Assembly (NCBI GenBank): GCA_905182985.1
Contig: CAJJDN010000043.1
Span: forward strand, 6,885 to 29,640
Direction: 5' to 3'
From: Paramecium sonneborni
Lineage: Eukaryota; Ciliophora; Oligohymenophorea; Peniculida; Parameciidae
Length of the DNA: 22,756 bases
Position numbers and translations under genes: made by a program
Part shown: one piece after another, positions 10,310 to 20,049 of the stretch
How the letters are laid out: each line of letters opens with the position of its first letter
Numbering within the stretch: position 1 is the stretch's first letter
Notes under the pieces: generated by a model
What the model saw: the letters and a program-made list of their open reading frames with translations, nothing else
Databases searched by the model: none
Told to the model about the DNA's origin: nothing

Positions 10310-10342
10310 CTAATGTTATTAATATCAAATATTAATTGTTAC
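10310..10342 (-). other. Intron, 33 nt, inside the TPR of the kinase gene
   Basis: It has GTAACA...ATTAG ends and an in-frame stop-containing body. It splits the first codon after NNK (G|GC, Gly), the same repeat position and phase as the introns in the TPR array at 1-545. Confidence 0.8.
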
Positions 10343-10904
10343 CCTTATTATTATAAGCATTTACATAGTTGGGGTTTAATTGTAATGCTTTGTTCTATAT
10401 AACATCTTTTTCTCACCTTCACTTTACATTTTATTAATTTTTTAGATAATTTCCTTTCCTTTTATTCTATCAGCAGAATTCATTATTATCATTCTTTTAA
10501 TTAATTCATCTGATATTTAAAATTTCTTATCTTATTTACTGATAATTTAAATTTACCCACGACTATAACTTTTCTTCATTTTCAATTTCTTCCAATTAAT
10601 TTATAATTTATTCATTAAATAAAGTTTATTCTGTTAAAATTTCAAACAAAATAACTCCCATTGACCATATATCTATAGATTAATCATATTATTTTTTCCT
10701 TTATTTCTTTACTTCAGGAGCCATATATAAAGCAGTTCCAACATTAGTTGTTTGACTTTCTATATAATTCATCTTTTGCAAAGCCAAAGTCTGTCAACTT
10801 GATAATAATTTTATTTTCTTCATAAAACAACACACAAAATTCTCAGGTTTTATATCTCTATGAAAATAATTAAAGCTATGTAATTGCATTACTCCTTCAA
10901 TCAT

Positions 10905-10930
10905 CTAAAGTAATAAGATATAATTCTTAC
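10905..10930 (-). other. Intron, 26 nt, in kinase gene
   Basis: It has GTAAGA...TTTAG ends. It lies just before MIEGVMQLHSFNYFHRDIK; splicing joins the frame that reads MENKEFLELEIHQKYKIFIQ to the catalytic loop. Confidence 0.85.
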
Positions 10931-11340
10931 CTAAATGAATATTTTATATTTTTAATGAATCTCCAATTCCAAAAATTCTTTATTTTCCATGTATTTTTTA
11001 AAATTGCACTATGCAAATTCCATAACTAGAAAGGGTTCAAGATATGGTTTTAACTCCCACTTACCACATTTATATTTTGAATTTACTTAGGTTGAAGAAT
11101 TATTTCTTAAATCCTAATAATATACTTAAATGAAGCATCCTGTATTCGATGCAAACATTCAATTTATTCTTTATTCAAGAATTATTTAAATTCTTTCACT
11201 GCTACTTTTTGCTTCGTACCTATAATTTCTCCCAGGTATACTTATCGCTCTGACCCATTCCCCAACAAATCTTATTTAATTATATTCATATCTTCATCAT
11301 CAAAAACAGGATAGAACATTTTTTCAAAAATTTCCTATTT

Positions 11341-11371
11341 CTATTAAAAAAATAATAATATTTATTAATTC
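11341..11371 (-). other. Possible intron with a mutated donor (GA instead of GT)
   Basis: A 31-nt segment ends TTTTAATAG and begins GAATTAATAA. Removing it fuses MEELNSNSPLSISNYKFHQF... (from ATG 11533) in frame with KQEIFEKMFYPVFDDEDMN of the kinase. If real, the donor has been lost; otherwise the N-terminal frame is unrelated. Confidence 0.3.
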
Positions 11372-11899
11372 TGATAATTATGAGTTAAACTTAAAAATAG
11401 ATAATCCTTTGTGGTAACCTTCCTAAATATAATTTTTTTTACAGATTTCAACTAAAATAACATATTCAAATGGAAATTGATGAAATTTGTAATTAGAAAT
11501 TGAGAGTGGAGAATTGGAGTTTAATTCTTCCATTCTCACGAATTGAAAATAATTTTCGTTGCTCACAACATGAAGTGGATTTACATGATCTAAAAAGATG
11601 AGATGCTACATAATTATCATTTTATGAAGAAAATCTTAATATTTTTAAGTTCTCCAAACCTTGTCTTTGCTTTCATTCCATAATATTGATCTTATTTCAA
11701 ACTTATCAAATGCATTGTACTCTCTTCATATATTCTCTCTTTTGCTTTGTTTAATAATTAGGAGAGTATCAGTAAATTATATCTTACTATTTTGTTTAGA
11801 TTCTTTTTTTGTTTTATCAGTTTGTGGTTCTTTCAATCATAAAATCCTTAAAAAGAACTTTTAATGTTTAAGCTCTACCTTCCTTTCCATATTTCCGCC

Positions 11900-12124
11900 A
11901 TGTCACTGGATGGTTATGTAATTTAAATAAAATCAATTAGTTCTAATTTTTAGACCTTTTAGAAGAGCTTATATCAGAGAAAACTATTTAGCAGCTACTC
12001 TTATTATGATAAAAGATTTATTCAATATTAGGTTGAAATCCTTGAAACTGCTGTCATTTTAGAGTTTTAATCTTTCTATTAAACTGTCTTAGTTATTGAA
12101 ACTATTTCAGAAAATATTCAATGA
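11900..12124 (+). CDS. Small open frame, 74 residues, unidentified
   Basis: ATG 11900 (MSLDGYVIQIKSISSNFQTF) runs to TGA 12122-12124 and includes VEILETAVILEFQSFYQTVL. The composition is protein-like and it lies divergently upstream of the kinase gene. A second plus frame is also open over much of the same span, so the assignment is weak. No family recognised; it may be a fragment. Confidence 0.3.
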
Positions 12125-12994
12125 ATTTAAAATATTGTTTAATAAAAATAGCAATAATAAGTCCTGATTTGATATTATCTACAATTGTATTAAAATCTTT
12201 TGAAAATTTTTTACCTTTAATTTATTTTTGATGGAGAAAATATATATTATAACAGACTTAATGACAATTGAATAATGCCTTTATAACCTAACTTTTTAAG
12301 AAGGATGCAAAATTATAGATTGAATTAGTAAATATTATACTATCACATTCTAAAAGAATAAATCAAAATTTAGAATTTCAAATTAACATTAGAGAATAGT
12401 TTGCAAGAAATTTAACATTTTCTATTAAAGAAGCTTGAAATATTTCACTAATTTTTTTGCTGTATAGAAATTAAAAATTCAGTTTAATATTTTGAATGCT
12501 AATATTAAAAGGTTTCTAAAACAAGTTTCTATTTTGTTTTCATTTACATCTAACTTATTTAGCTAAGGTATAAAAGTTTATTTATGATGTATGAATGCAT
12601 GAGAGAAGTAAATCAGCAAATCATTAAAATAGAAAAAGAATTAAATTATAGAAATATGATAATTTATTAATAAGTAAACAAAATATGTTATAATTAATAT
12701 AAAAAAATGAATAATTGTATTTAATAAACAAAAAAAAAATAAGTTTCAATGTAAATATAACAATGTTAACATGTCAACTAAACAAGTTTCAATTTGAAAA
12801 ATTAAATTAAATTATGTTAATATCCAAAAACTAAATGAGTTTTCAATTGAAATAATACATTGATGAATTTTTTTTGTAATTAAATTTTATATATAAAATA
12901 AAAACATTGGTATAAATTAAGATTTTACTTGAATAAATTCAAATAAAGAGGACTTCTAGCAAGAATTAAAATTTCAACACAACTAAGTAACTGA
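12125..12994. other. AT-rich intergenic stretch with short repeated words
   Basis: No gene seen. Between about 12515 and 12860 the words AACAAGTTTC, AAGTTTCAAT and TTTTCAATTGAAAT recur at irregular spacing, and there is a TGTTAACA palindrome near 12763. None forms a recognisable element. Confidence 0.35.
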
Positions 12995-13696
12995 GCAATA
13001 TAGTACTATTGGAGAGTTTTTCCTAATGAATATAAATTAGTATTTGGAATCATGGGTGAAATAGCAAATTTGAATTTATTGTAAATCAAATAAAAATTTA
13101 GGTTAGAAAAGTTGCATCAACTTAAAACCAATCAATAAAATCTTAAAAATGAAGGTTTTAAATTCAACAGAATAAACTAAATTCCCCTGAATAGTTAAAT
13201 AAATAGATGTTGGTACTATGTATCTTATGAACGATGGGATAAAAAGAGTTAATTAATATCATCAATATTTTATCTTAAAATTAAATTAAAATAGATGACA
13301 CATTCATTGTAGCTGTCATGAGTTGGTTTATTTTGGCATATATTTTCATTGGCACTCACTAAAAAACTCTTTTATCAGCCATAACAAAATGACAATATAG
13401 AATCAGAAAAGACATTTGCAAACTCAATCAGCAGTTAAAAACTTAACAAAGAAAATCAGAAGACATAACTGATATTATGATAAAAAGAGAAGAATAACTA
13501 ACTACAGAGGTTTGAAAATATTTGTAGTCAGAAATTAGAGTCCTTTAAGCTCAATTTGCAGCATTAGAGTTTAGAGTTTTAGCTTTAGATGCCATAGTTA
13601 CAATAATAAAACACAGTTTATTGCTATTTAAAATGTCGATTAATTCATTAGCTATTGCTTAACTGTACTGCAAATCAAGTTGCTTTTATTAAATGA
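12995..13696 (+). pseudogene. Unidentified open region with two in-frame TGAs
   Basis: One frame spans 234 codons with TGA only at 13319 and 13478 before stopping at 13694-13696. It includes YYWRVFPNEYKLVFGIMGEI, RCWYYVSYERWDKKSQLISS, LFYQPQQNDNIESEKTFANS and LQRFENICSQKLESFKLNLQ. In DNA this AT-rich the expected number of TGAs in such a frame is higher, which mildly supports coding ancestry. It could be the 5' part of the dynein gene that starts at about 14.1 kb, but no dynein motif is visible. No family assigned. Confidence 0.3.
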
Positions 13697-14355
13697 AAAT
13701 ATGTTATTTTATTTAGATATTAACAAATCATAGATTTATCATTTTGAGAAGTAAGCAATCCAAGTGTAAAAGAGTATAGCATAATTAACTTTAAAGATGA
13801 TAATCTTGAAGTTTCCTAAGAGAATAATGTTACTGATATTAGTAATATAAAGTACACAAAATATAGTGAATTGAAATGATCAGGTTATGAAATTTAATTC
13901 ACAATTGATTTGATATAATTTGGTTATGAGTGCTTTTTAGTATGAAATATTGCAGCAGATTTTAAAATGTAATAATTTAAGGCTTTATTTTTCATAAAAT
14001 ATTTTACTTTGCCTTTAAAAATAGGCAATGTAACCATTCAAAACTGTAGAAATTTGCTAGATCGTTCAGGACATCAATCTACAAAAAGTGAATGATGATT
14101 TATAATTAATACTTGACTCATCTTATTATAATTAACTAAAGACTTTAAAAGCGGCATTTTAATATAAGATTAGTTCAAGAAACCAAAGAATTATCACCTC
14201 TTGATCATAGATTATTAAATGATCATGGAATGTGCATTTTAAAGGATGTGCAAAACAGTAATTCTACCATTAATGATCCTCCTGAAAAAAGAAAGAAAAC
14301 CTAAATGATTAAAAAGGCACTCATAAAACCAAAGAAGAAACAATAATAATAATCC

Positions 14356-15164
14356 TACTTGTCTCCCATTTTTATCTATTTGGCAAGAAAATATCCAGAA
14401 ATGGTCAATGAGTTCTGTTATCTAAATAAAAGAGTTCATGCCTATGATTATTAAATAGTTGAATTTGAGGATAGAAATCCAAAGGAATATATGACAATTA
14501 GTGCAAAAGGTATCACTTATTTATAAAATGAATGATGCTACATTTTTAACAATTGAGAAATTGTGAAGGAAAGCGAAATTATATTAAGATCGTTAAAAAT
14601 AGATTTTTTTAGAAAATATAAATTATGGAAGAATCTCTTAATGAGGGAAAATATTCTTGCAAAAACTTAAGATTTAATGATTTCAAATATATTTTCAACT
14701 GATAAATAATTAAGAATCACATTATTAGTAGTTCGTAGGAAATGCTAATAAATGGCTTAAGATAGAAGATTTTTAGATACATCAACTACAGTTCCATAAA
14801 CATTTTAAATAATTGTAAGATAAACATTTAATCTCCATTATGGATATTAAATTTGATGCATATAAATAACAGATTAAATAATCTATTATAGAATGTTGTT
14901 AGCAATCATTAGTAAATTTTAAGGAAATTCATCGCATTCCACTTCAGCAATTATGAAGAAAGAGCTTCATTATTAGTAGGAGATGAATCAAGAAAAGATA
15001 TGCCATATACAACAGAGGCGACAATAAGAACTCATTATTTAAGATTAAGCAAATTTGTGAAACATGCTTATTATATAATAATTGATGCTCAATTATAGAT
15101 GATGTAGAATTCAGTTGAAGATATTGTTAAATAAGTTCTTGAGTTTAACGAATAATATAAGGAG
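14356..15164. repeat. Duplicated block 1, first copy (809 bp)
   Basis: It is repeated immediately after the single n at 15165 (15166-16004). By eye the copies match throughout, except that this one lacks 30 bases at the TA 14511-14512. It ends exactly at the n, as expected for an unmerged contig overlap. Confidence 0.9.
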
Positions 15165-15165
15165 N
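15165..15165. other. Single unknown base at an apparent contig join
   Basis: One n sits between the end of one copy and the start of the other copy of block 1. A single n is what some scaffolders write for a negative (overlapping) gap. Confidence 0.85.
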
Positions 15166-16004
15166 TACTTGTCTCCCATTTTTATCTATTTGGCAAGAAA
15201 ATATCCAGAAATGGTCAATGAGTTCTGTTATCTAAATAAAAGAGTTCATGCCTATGATTATTAAATAGTTGAATTTGAGGATAGAAATCCAAAGGAATAT
15301 ATGACAATTAGTGCAAAAGGTATAAATATTGATAATTATTATTAATGCTGTATCACTTATTTATAAAATGAATGATGCTACATTTTTAACAATTGAGAAA
15401 TTGTGAAGGAAAGCGAAATTATATTAAGATCGTTAAAAATAGATTTTTTTAGAAAATATAAATTATGGAAGAATCTCTTAATGAGGGAAAATATTCTTGC
15501 AAAAACTTAAGATTTAATGATTTCAAATATATTTTCAACTGATAAATAATTAAGAATCACATTATTAGTAGTTCGTAGGAAATGCTAATAAATGGCTTAA
15601 GATAGAAGATTTTTAGATACATCAACTACAGTTCCATAAACATTTTAAATAATTGTAAGATAAACATTTAATCTCCATTATGGATATTAAATTTGATGCA
15701 TATAAATAACAGATTAAATAATCTATTATAGAATGTTGTTAGCAATCATTAGTAAATTTTAAGGAAATTCATCGCATTCCACTTCAGCAATTATGAAGAA
15801 AGAGCTTCATTATTAGTAGGAGATGAATCAAGAAAAGATATGCCATATACAACAGAGGCGACAATAAGAACTCATTATTTAAGATTAAGCAAATTTGTGA
15901 AACATGCTTATTATATAATAATTGATGCTCAATTATAGATGATGTAGAATTCAGTTGAAGATATTGTTAAATAAGTTCTTGAGTTTAACGAATAATATAA
16001 GGAG
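15166..16004. repeat. Duplicated block 1, second copy (839 bp)
   Basis: It begins immediately after the n at 15165 and carries the extra 30 bases at 15321-15350. Dynein coding continues past 16004 from this copy only. Confidence 0.9.
15321..15350 (+). mobile_element. Candidate internal eliminated sequence (IES), 30 bp, TA-bounded
   Basis: It is present here and absent at the matching site 14511-14512, where a single TA remains. The 30 bases start TATAAATA and are followed by TA 15351-15352. The right end read inward is TACAGCAT, matching 7 of 8 positions of the Paramecium IES end consensus TAYAGYNR; the left end matches 6 of 8. The length lies in the shortest and most common Paramecium IES class (about 26-31 bp). 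It sits inside the dynein KEYMTISAKG|ITY segment, is a multiple of three and has no TGA, so retention adds ten residues. Alternative: an in-frame insertion/deletion difference between alleles. Confidence 0.75.
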
Positions 16005-18674
16005 AGTTCAGGAAGAAAAAGGAAAGAATATTATAGTAAAGATTAACCATACTGTTGGATAATTATTGAGGCAATTGGTAAATAAGAAGAAATATTTTTA
16101 ATCCTCTAAGAGAATAATTATTCAGAATATTTGAAAGTGTAGTTACTAATAGTGTTATTCGTATAACAACTGTATATAGAGAAATGTTATCTATGCCGAA
16201 ATGATTAAGTATATTCAAGTTGAAAGTAATTAACAATCAGAAAAAGTAGAATTAAAGCAATAATAAATGCAAGTAAGCATTTTTAAATTTTATGTTTTTA
16301 AATGAGTAAAAGAATTGGTAATTGCATTTGATTATTTAAAATCATATGCTGAAAAATTAAAACAATTTATGAAATGGTATGCTACACATGAGATTGTATG
16401 ATTATGTTTGGTAATCAAAAATTAAAAGCCATGATTAAATCCATTGTTATGAATTGCATTTAAGAATTATAGAATTCATACCTGAATATATGTAGTATTC
16501 AATTATAGCAATATCACATAACAGTTGAATAATTTGTTAATTACATAGAGGTTGTCAATGTTATTAATAATTAATTTTAAGATTTAAGTAATATATCATA
16601 AGAAGTAACATTATGGCATTACTTATGGATGAATACTTATTAAAATTTAAGATAAACACAAATAAAAATTTGCCGAAGGTAATCAATAAGTTAGTTGACT
16701 TCATAATAAAATTGATGATGCTATAGCTAATTAAGATTATATTTAAATAAGTTTAGAAAAGATATGAAAAGAATGATTCCATATATAAATAACACAGTTA
16801 AAGAATTAAACGAAAGAATTTCAGAATAACGATTAAGTTCTTTAGCAGCAGATTTAAAAGATATAGTGATATTCGTAAAGGAGTAAGAAAATAAGTAGAT
16901 GAATTAAAGATTCATGCTAAAAAATAGAATGATTATTAAAGAGCATTAAATATTTGAATATACGCCATTTGAGAAATTAGAAACATTTAATAATGAATTC
17001 ACTTTATTAGAAAGGTTTGTGGTGTTGAAGAAATGAATGGATTTCAAACTATTCAATATGGTTAAATAACATTATACAGATATAAATTTGGATGGATACG
17101 AATAATCTAATGGAAAAATTATAGAAGTCTATTAAGTTTTATAAGCACTAAAGGATCCTGCAATTTCAGAGAAATAATGGAATCAAATAAGTGCAATAAT
17201 GATACTTGAAAATTAATAATTATTGAAGGAACCTATTCTAGAACCATCTACACCTGTAAATGATCCTAAATATAATGTTTTATGGATTATTTAGGCTGGC
17301 TTAGATTAAATCAAAGACAAGTTAAGTGAAATTTCTTTAAGAGAAGCAAAAGAAATATAATTAGTTAAAATGTTAGAACAGGTTGAATCTATTTGGAGAT
17401 CAGCTGCTATTTTACTGTACAGCCATATAGAGAATCAAAAGATGTTTTTATTCGAGGAAATAACGAAGATTTTATTTCTAAAATTAATGATGCATTATTA
17501 ACTGTTGATAATATTTTAGCATCTAGATTTGAAAAAGGAATTAGACCTGAAGTAGAAAGAAAATAATCATATTTTTGATGTTATTTAAAAGGCTTTAGAT
17601 GAATTTTTAGAAAAGAAAAGAGATGTATTTTAAAGATTTTAATTTTTATCAAATGATGAATTTTTAGAAGTATTATCAAACTATAAAAATATCAAGGCTA
17701 TTCAACCATATTGAATAAACTGTTTTGAAAACTTCGTAAAAATTCAATTTGATTCCTAAGAAAATAGAAAATGCCATGAGAATGATAACTGCTGAAGGAG
17801 AAATTGCAGTACTTAAGGGATATTCTGCAAAAGGAAAAGTTGGAGATTGGTTAACAACTTTAAGAAGATAAAATGAAATCTTCTTTAAGTGGTGTCATGA
17901 GATAATCTTTAATTAAATATTAATTAGATACATAGAGAAAGGATTGGGTATATGAATTTCTGCTATAAATTATTATTTCTTTTGATTCTCAATGTTTTTT
18001 TTGACTTAAATAACAGTAGAAAATTTTTTATAAGAAGATATAGAAGATGATTTAGATGATTGGTATGATGCTAATGTAAAATGCCTGATTAATTAACATT
18101 ATTAATTAGAGAAAATCTTACTGAATTATAAAGAAGAACTTTTGTGGCATTGTCATTTGAGAGATGCTGTAGATAACATGAGAAATGAATCTGTTGAAGG
18201 TATAATGGATTTCAAATGGTAATAATAATTGAGTTTTTATCATGATGAGGAAAACTGTACTTGTAAAATAAGTGAATGTTTGACTATTAATTTCTGGGAT
18301 CTACTACAAGATTAGTTATTACTCCTTTGACTGATAGATGTTGGATGACTATTACAGGTGCTTTAGGCATTAAATTAGGAGTAGCACCATAAGGTAGCTG
18401 GTACTTGAAAAACAGAATCATGTAAAGATTTTAGCCAAAACTTTGGGAAGATATTGTATAGTATTTAATTGTTCCAAATAAATTACTCTTAATATGATGG
18501 AAAAATTATTTGCAGGATAACATATTGTGGAGATGAATTTAATATATTTTTATTGATTATCAGTCATAGCAGAATAAGTATACGATGATGGTTCCAGATT
18601 ATAGATTGATTGCTGAAATTCTGTTGTATGCTGAAGGATTTTCAAATGCCAAAGATTTATCAAGGTAGATGGTT

Positions 18675-18719
18675 AAATTGTATTGTTGAATTAGTAAGTT
18701 GAGATCTACAATACAATTT
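18675..18719. repeat. Inverted repeat with 12-bp arms inside the dynein relic
   Basis: Arms AAATTGTATTGT (18675-18686) and ACAATACAATTT (18708-18719) are perfect complements across a 21-base loop that contains AGATCT. It lies where dynein coding (QMVKLYC) stops matching and T-rich non-coding sequence begins. The same structure recurs at 21012-21056 in the second copy. Confidence 0.7.
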
Positions 18720-18777
18720 GTTCTTTTTTAAAAACATTGTTTTTTTGATTTTTTTAAACTTTTATGTATAATTTTAG
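18694..18777 (+). other. Long intron-like or inserted non-coding segment, 84 nt
   Basis: It begins GTAAGTTGAG and ends TATAATTTTAG, good splice-site words, but at 84 nt it is far longer than the other introns here (23-33 nt). It is T-rich and non-coding. Expected dynein residues around it are missing, so it may be a deletion scar, an intron that has gained an insertion, or a retained IES. Confidence 0.35.
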
Positions 18778-20048
18778 AATTTAAGTTCCAAAATTGTTAT
18801 TATTAGGAGATTAACAATATCAAATAAGTTCAAATAACTGAGTGAGTAAAATCATTGTAAATTCTTACAGTGTAAAGCAAAGAATTAAAAACAGTAATAA
18901 AAAATGTTATTGATCTTAATAAATTATAATAATAAGACACTTTTATAGAAAAGGTAATTTAGTTCGATGAAACAAAGAAAGTAAGATTTGGAGTAATATT
19001 GGTAGGAGTAACAACTGGTGGAAAATCATAAGTTGAAAATATACTTAGAGAATCTTGCATTAGATTATTTGAGTAATTTTCTTAGTAAGGGATTAAGAAT
19101 CCTGCACTATCAATGGAGGAATTATATGGGTAATTTGATATAATGACTTAATAATGGACTGATGATTTAGCATCTAATATAATGAGAGGATAAGCAAATA
19201 CCTGTGGATGCTTTATGGATCGAAAAGATGAACGCAATATTGGATGATTCAATTACTCTATGTTTAAGTAATGGCAAGAGTATTAAATTGAAGACTTAAA
19301 TAAGAATGATGATCTTTTTAGTTTTGGCAGTGGTATCACCTGCAAAGCAAGAAGATGTGGAATGGTTTATTTGAATGATAAAGTGAACCTATTGTAATAA
19401 CAGAATCAATGACTCATATTGATATTTTAAGTAGACATATTAGATTAAAATCTTTATTAAATGTGTGTTCATGTTCACTGAAGTGTTGAATGAAAATATA
19501 ATGATTTTTATGCTGCTCTTAAAAGAAATGGTTATGTTACTCCGAAATCTTATCTTTATTTAATAGAATTATATAAGACTTTATTAATGATGAAAAAAGA
19601 AGAGTCATAATAAAATAAGACTAAGTTATCTTCAGGATTACATAAATTACATGAGGCAAACAGTTATCATTAATGATTAAGTAGCAAATAGAGTTAAATA
19701 GTTTGTCTCAGATGAACAAACATAAGTTAATGAATATATATCTCGAATTAAGTATTCTAAAGCTGAAACAGATAAAATAATAAAAGAAGCTATTCCTACT
19801 TTGAACGCTGCCAGAGATGCACTAAATAATCTTAATAGAAATGATATTTTTGAAACTAAAAGTAATATTAATCCATAACCAATTTTATGTATTACTTTTG
19901 AACGCGTTGTTATTCTTTTTAAGATTGGGATTCTATAAAAAAACTATTGACTGATCCTAATTTCTAATCAAAAATGAAAGATCCTTTACTATTAGAAGAT
20001 GTATAAGAATAATTAGATCACTTTTTAGAGCGATTATTTTTTAAACAA

Positions 20049-20049
20049 N
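20049..20049. other. Single unknown base at a second apparent contig join
   Basis: It separates the two copies of block 2, in the same configuration as the n at 15165. Confidence 0.85.

Larger units (their letters stand above)
10179..11533 (-). pseudogene. Protein kinase with C-terminal TPR, several frameshifts
   Basis: Conserved kinase motifs appear in order: glycine loop GNGSERQVYLG (about 11263-11231), VAVK with the ATP-binding Lys (about 11205-11194), HRDIKPEN catalytic loop (10862-10839), DFGFAK (about 10791-10774), MAPE (about 10724-10713), DIWSMGVILFEILTE (about 10673-10629) and a C-lobe ISDELIKRM...NSADRI. A TPR follows (KALQLNPNYVNAYNNKG, NSLQNLKRYKEAIDCYNKA) and TGA 10181-10179. 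All catalytic residues survive, so it may phosphorylate Ser/Thr and bind partners through the TPR. Start is ATG 11533 (MEELNSNSPLSISNYK) if a 31-nt intron with a damaged donor is spliced, otherwise ATG 11319. Frame changes are needed near 11100, 10835 (GTGTG where GTG fits), 10755, 10515 and 10420. Either a recent pseudogene or error-laden sequence. Confidence 0.75.
17713..20048. repeat. Duplicated block 2, first copy (2336 bp)
   Basis: It runs from the dynein linker to the stalk end and is repeated at 20050-22385 with a constant offset of 2337. I found no difference on reading along both copies. It ends exactly at the n. Confidence 0.9.

Noticed and set aside
11661..11864. Plus-strand open frame of 67 hydrophobic residues
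   Set aside because: It has no motif, and its composition is that expected of T-rich intergenic DNA between the kinase start and the next open frame.
15321..15350. The 30-bp insert as an intron
   Set aside because: No rotation of the insert across its GTAT flanks begins with GT and ends with AG.
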